Shown here: one piece after another, positions 6,389 to 8,553 of the stretch
Layout of the letters: each line of letters opens with the position of its first letter
How positions within the stretch are numbered: position 1 is the stretch's first letter
Origin: Burkholderiaceae bacterium
GTDB lineage: Bacteria; Pseudomonadota; Gammaproteobacteria; Burkholderiales; Burkholderiaceae
Direction of reading: 5' to 3'
Length of the DNA: 8,553 bases
NCBI GenBank assembly: GCA_017997515.1
Contig: JAGOEY010000063.1
Location: 1 to 8,553, forward strand
The notes under the pieces: generated by a model
Told to the model about the DNA's origin: nothing
Databases searched by the model: none
The model's input: only the letters and a program-made list of their open reading frames with translations
Made by a program: the position numbers and the translations under genes

Positions 6389-8296
6389 TTAGCTTTTGAG
6401 GGCAATGTCACCAGCGATCTTTTGCGCGAACGCATCGAGGGACATCACGCCGAGGTCCAGATTGCCCCGGGCACGCACAGCAACGGCGCCTGCTGCCTTC
6501 TCTTTGTCGCCCACGACAAGGATATACGGCAGCTTTTGCATTGAATGCTCGCGTATTTTACGCGTAATTTTTTCGTTACGCAGATCGACCTGCACTCTAA
6601 GCCCTTGATTCTGCAGCGTTTTGGCAATTTCGCGACAGTAATCGTCTTGGGATTCCGTGATATTCAGGATCGAAACCTGCACCGGAGCCAGCCACGTGGG
6701 CAGTGCTCCCGCGAACTGCTCGATCAAAATACCGATGAACCGCTCCAGGCTGCCTACGATGGCGCGGTGCAGCATGATGGGACGGTGGCGTGCGCCATCT
6801 TCGCCCACATATTCAGCACCCAGACGCTCAGGCATGGATGGATCGACCTGGATCGTGCCGCACTGCCAGTGGCGGCCAATGGCGTCGCGCAGCGTGTATT
6901 CCAGCTTGGGGCCGTAGAAGGCACCGTCACCGGGTGCGATCTGGTATTCACAACCCGAACTCTCCAGGCTCTGGATCAGCGCCTGCTCCGCCTTGTCCCA
7001 GCTTTCTTCCGAGCCAATGCGTTTTTCAGGGCGCGTGGCGACCTTGTAGATGATGTCGGTGAAGCCGAAGTCCTTGTAAACCTTCTGCAGCAGCGCCGTG
7101 AAGTTGATGCACTCCTGCTGGATCTGGTCTTCGGTACAGAAGATGTGACCATCGTCCTGCGTGAACGCACGCACGCGCATGATGCCGTGCAAACCACCCG
7201 TGGGTTCATTGCGGTGGCACTGGCCGAATTCACCGTAGCGCAAAGGCAGGTCGCGGTAGCTCTTCACACCCTGGTTGTAGATCAGGATGTGGCCGGGGCA
7301 GTTCATCGGCTTCAGCGCGTAGTCACGCTTTTCCGACTCCGTCGTGAACATGTTTTCGCGGTACTTGTCCCAGTGGCCCGTCTTTTCCCACAGATTCTTG
7401 TCGATGATTTGTGGGCCCTTGACTTCCTGGTAACCGTTGTCGCGGTACACACGGCGCATGTACTGCTCCACCTCTTGCCAGATCGACCAGCCCTTGGTGT
7501 GCCAGAACACCGTGCCCGGCGAATGTTCGTCAATGTGGAACAGATCCAGCTCACGCCCCAGGCGGCGATGGTCGCGCGCTTCGGCTTCTTCAATACGCTG
7601 GATGTACGACTCCAAGTCTTTTTTGTCAGCCCACGCCGTGCCGTAGATACGCTGCAGCTGCTCGTTCTTGGCGTCACCGCGCCAGTACGCGCCGGACACA
7701 CGCATCAGCTTGAACACCTTCAGGAAGCGCGTGTTCGGGACGTGGGGGCCACGGCACATGTCCACATATTCCTGGTGGTAGTACAGACCCATGGCCTGTT
7801 CGTCAGGCATGTCGTCAATCAGGCGCAGCTTGTAGTCTTCACCACGCGACTTGAACACCTCAATCACCTCGGCACGGGGCGTCATCTTCTTGATAACGTC
7901 GTAGTCCTTGGCGATCAGCTCCTTCATACGCTGCTCGATGGCGGCCAGGTCTTCCGGGGTGAATGGGCGCTCGTACGAAATGTCGTAATAGAAGCCCTCT
8001 TCAATCACCGGACCAATCACCATCTTGGCCGTGGGATACAGCTGCTTGACGGCGTGGCCAACCAAGTGGGCTGCCGAGTGGCGAATGATGTCCACACCGT
8101 CGGCATCCTTGGGCGTGATGATCTGCAGACGGGCACTGTGGTCGATGCTGTCGCTGGCATCCACCAGCCGGCCGTCCACCTTGCCTGCCACCGTCACCTT
8201 GGCCAGGCCAGGGCCGATGGAAGCAGCCACTTCGGCCACCGTCACCGGGCCGGGATATTCACGTTGGGAGCCGTCAGGGAGTGTGATTTGGATCAT
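6389..8296 (-). CDS. thrS: Threonyl-tRNA synthetase
   Basis: Class II synthetase that activates threonine with ATP and charges tRNA-Thr in the cytoplasm. Counted from MIQITLPDG the protein has 635 residues, normal for the bacterial enzyme. An N-terminal TGS domain (about 1-62) is followed by the second N-terminal editing domain, which clears Ser-tRNA-Thr; its HSAAH pair (H73, H77) and C181/H185 are intact. The catalytic core shows zinc ligands C333 (MNCPGH), H384 (DDGH) and H510, motif 2 RNE (362-364) and motif 3 near GSLERF (516-520). The C-terminal anticodon-binding domain covers about 535-635. I chose ATG 8296 because the family begins at the TGS strand; an in-frame TTG at 8314 would add six residues of no family likeness. 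Neither start has a clear Shine-Dalgarno sequence. It is the first structural gene of the cluster and lies behind the leader-peptide attenuator. Confidence 0.97.
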   Translation of the reverse strand: MIQITLPDGSQREYPGPVTVAEVAASIGPGLAKVTVAGKVDGRLVDASDSIDHSARLQIITPKDADGVDIIRHSAAHLVGHAVKQLYPTAKMVIGPVIEEGFYYDISYERPFTPEDLAAIEQRMKELIAKDYDVIKKMTPRAEVIEVFKSRGEDYKLRLIDDMPDEQAMGLYYHQEYVDMCRGPHVPNTRFLKVFKLMRVSGAYWRGDAKNEQLQRIYGTAWADKKDLESYIQRIEEAEARDHRRLGRELDLFHIDEHSPGTVFWHTKGWSIWQEVEQYMRRVYRDNGYQEVKGPQIIDKNLWEKTGHWDKYRENMFTTESEKRDYALKPMNCPGHILIYNQGVKSYRDLPLRYGEFGQCHRNEPTGGLHGIMRVRAFTQDDGHIFCTEDQIQQECINFTALLQKVYKDFGFTDIIYKVATRPEKRIGSEESWDKAEQALIQSLESSGCEYQIAPGDGAFYGPKLEYTLRDAIGRHWQCGTIQVDPSMPERLGAEYVGEDGARHRPIMLHRAIVGSLERFIGILIEQFAGALPTWLAPVQVSILNITESQDDYCREIAKTLQNQGLRVQVDLRNEKITRKIREHSMQKLPYILVVGDKEKAAGAVAVRARGNLDLGVMSLDAFAQKIAGDIALKS

Positions 8297-8327
8297 GGGT
8301 GTCGTGAAAAGCAAAAATTGAAACGCG

Positions 8328-8355
8328 AAAAAAAACGCGGACCAGACCGCGTTTT
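8328..8355 (-). terminator. Intrinsic terminator of the thrS attenuator
   Basis: Minus-strand stem AAAACGCGG (8355-8347), 6-nt loop, then CCGCGTTTT (8340-8332), running into eight consecutive T (8335-8328). The GC core is 5 bp, with A-T pairs extending it to 9. It lies 31 bases before the thrS ATG and after the leader ORF, so it can only stop transcripts that would otherwise enter thrS. This location marks it as a conditional attenuator and not an end-of-gene terminator. Confidence 0.82.
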
Positions 8356-8439
8356 ACTATGTATTTAGTAGCACTCTGCGCACAAGGCGCGCGGACTAGC
8401 GACCTGTGGGGCTTAAAAACCTCGTCGGTGTAGTTCGCG
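8328..8439 (-). promoter_or_regulatory. Transcription attenuator of thrS (alternative RNA stems)
   Basis: Four segments can be read on the minus strand. Segment 1, CGCGAACTA (8439-8431), lies on leader codons 3-6. Segment 2, GCTAGTCCGCG (8400-8390), contains the leader stop codon. Segment 3, CGCGGTCTGGT (8351-8341), is followed by segment 4, CCGCG plus T8 (8340-8328). Pairing 1:2 gives 8 of 9 pairs, 2:3 gives 10 of 11 (two G-U, one T-T mismatch), and 3:4 forms the terminator. A ribosome stalled at Thr codons 5-8 would cover segment 1 and free 2 to pair with 3, allowing readthrough into thrS. A ribosome reaching the stop would cover 2 and leave 3:4 to terminate. Without translation, 1:2 and 3:4 form. 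This matches the classical amino-acid attenuator logic. Pairings were found by eye, without energy calculation. Confidence 0.72.
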
Positions 8440-8446
8440 GTGTCAT
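8396..8446 (-). CDS. Threonine-rich leader peptide of thrS (16 aa)
   Basis: A 16-codon ORF from ATG 8446 to TAG 8398-8396 encodes MTPRTTPTRFLSPTGR. Five of 16 residues are Thr (codons 2, 5, 6, 8 and 14: ACA, ACT, ACA, ACG, ACA), far above chance. A GAGAAAGG Shine-Dalgarno-like stretch (8464-8457) lies 10 bases before the ATG. The ORF lies in the 5' leader of thrS, the gene for the enzyme that charges tRNA-Thr. Its stop codon sits inside the 5' arm of an antiterminator stem. By analogy with the trp, his, thr and pheST leaders, the peptide itself is probably unimportant: ribosome position on its Thr codons would report Thr-tRNA supply. The control codons are probably 5, 6 and 8, because a ribosome stalled at codon 14 would already mask the antiterminator arm. 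It is too short for ordinary gene finding. Function is inferred from codon content and context. Confidence 0.8.
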   Translation of the reverse strand: MTPRTTPTRFLSPTGR

Positions 8447-8485
8447 AACCAGGGTGCCTTTCTCGCTCTTGCTTGTTGAGCGCGC

Positions 8486-8515
8486 ATTTTACCTGCGGTT
8501 TGTGTACTGCCGCAC
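8486..8515 (-). promoter_or_regulatory. Candidate promoter of the thrS operon leader
   Basis: On the minus strand the hexamer TAAAAT (8491-8486) is a good -10 box. The -35 about 17-18 bases upstream (around 8515-8509, GTGCGG/TGCGGC) matches the consensus poorly. Initiation about 7 bases downstream, near 8479, would give a leader of about 180 nt before thrS. It is the best -10 upstream of the Thr-rich leader ORF, and an attenuator needs a promoter here, which is part of why I call it. The weak -35 leaves the exact site uncertain. Confidence 0.45.
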
Positions 8516-8553
8516 GCATCGACCATACCCAAAGCCCTACCAGCCCCACCACG

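Noticed and set aside
6545..8368. A 607-codon open frame on the plus strand opposite thrS
   Set aside because: It mirrors the thrS codon pattern of a high-GC gene, has no recognisable domain, and thrS is unambiguous on the other strand.
8274..8552. A 92-codon minus-strand frame across the thrS leader
   Set aside because: Low-complexity sequence with no family. It runs through the terminator and into thrS out of frame, and the shorter Thr-rich ORF in another frame explains the region better.

Overview
The window reads as a conserved chromosomal core region of a high-GC betaproteobacterium. The protein sequences and gene order look most like the Comamonadaceae (Rhodoferax/Polaromonas/Acidovorax type); that placement comes from recognising the families and was not searched. 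Every gene I can support lies on the minus strand, so transcription runs from the right edge (8553) to the left.

Order in the direction of transcription: a promoter and about 180 nt leader with a short threonine-rich leader ORF and an intrinsic terminator (8328-8515); thrS; infC (IF3, with a rare ATC start); a structured 196-nt gap; rpmI (bL35) and rplT (bL20); a gap holding a terminator-like hairpin; pheS and pheT; ihfA, overlapping pheT by 4 bp; a MerR-family regulator gene; tRNA-Pro(GGG); and a strong bidirectional terminator (262-300). From 1 to about 260 I recognise no gene. The set thrS-infC-rpmI-rplT-pheST-ihfA-merR-tRNA-Pro is a translation cluster known from many proteobacteria. It combines two aminoacyl-tRNA synthetases, an initiation factor, two large-subunit proteins, a nucleoid protein and a tRNA.

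The most notable signal lies upstream of thrS. A 16-codon ORF, MTPRTTPTRFLSPTGR, has Thr at codons 2, 5, 6, 8 and 14. It ends inside one arm of a set of mutually exclusive pairings (1:2, 2:3, 3:4), the last being an intrinsic terminator with eight T. This is the full logic of a ribosome-mediated attenuator sensing charged tRNA-Thr. I know of thr operon attenuators and of E. coli thrS translational autocontrol, but of no described leader-peptide attenuator for thrS in this group; novelty is therefore plausible but unverified. Other points worth following are the ATC start of infC, hairpins with GAAA and TTCG loops in the rpmI leader (a candidate L20 autoregulatory site), and a terminator-like hairpin before pheS that lacks the Phe-rich leader peptide known from E. 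coli.
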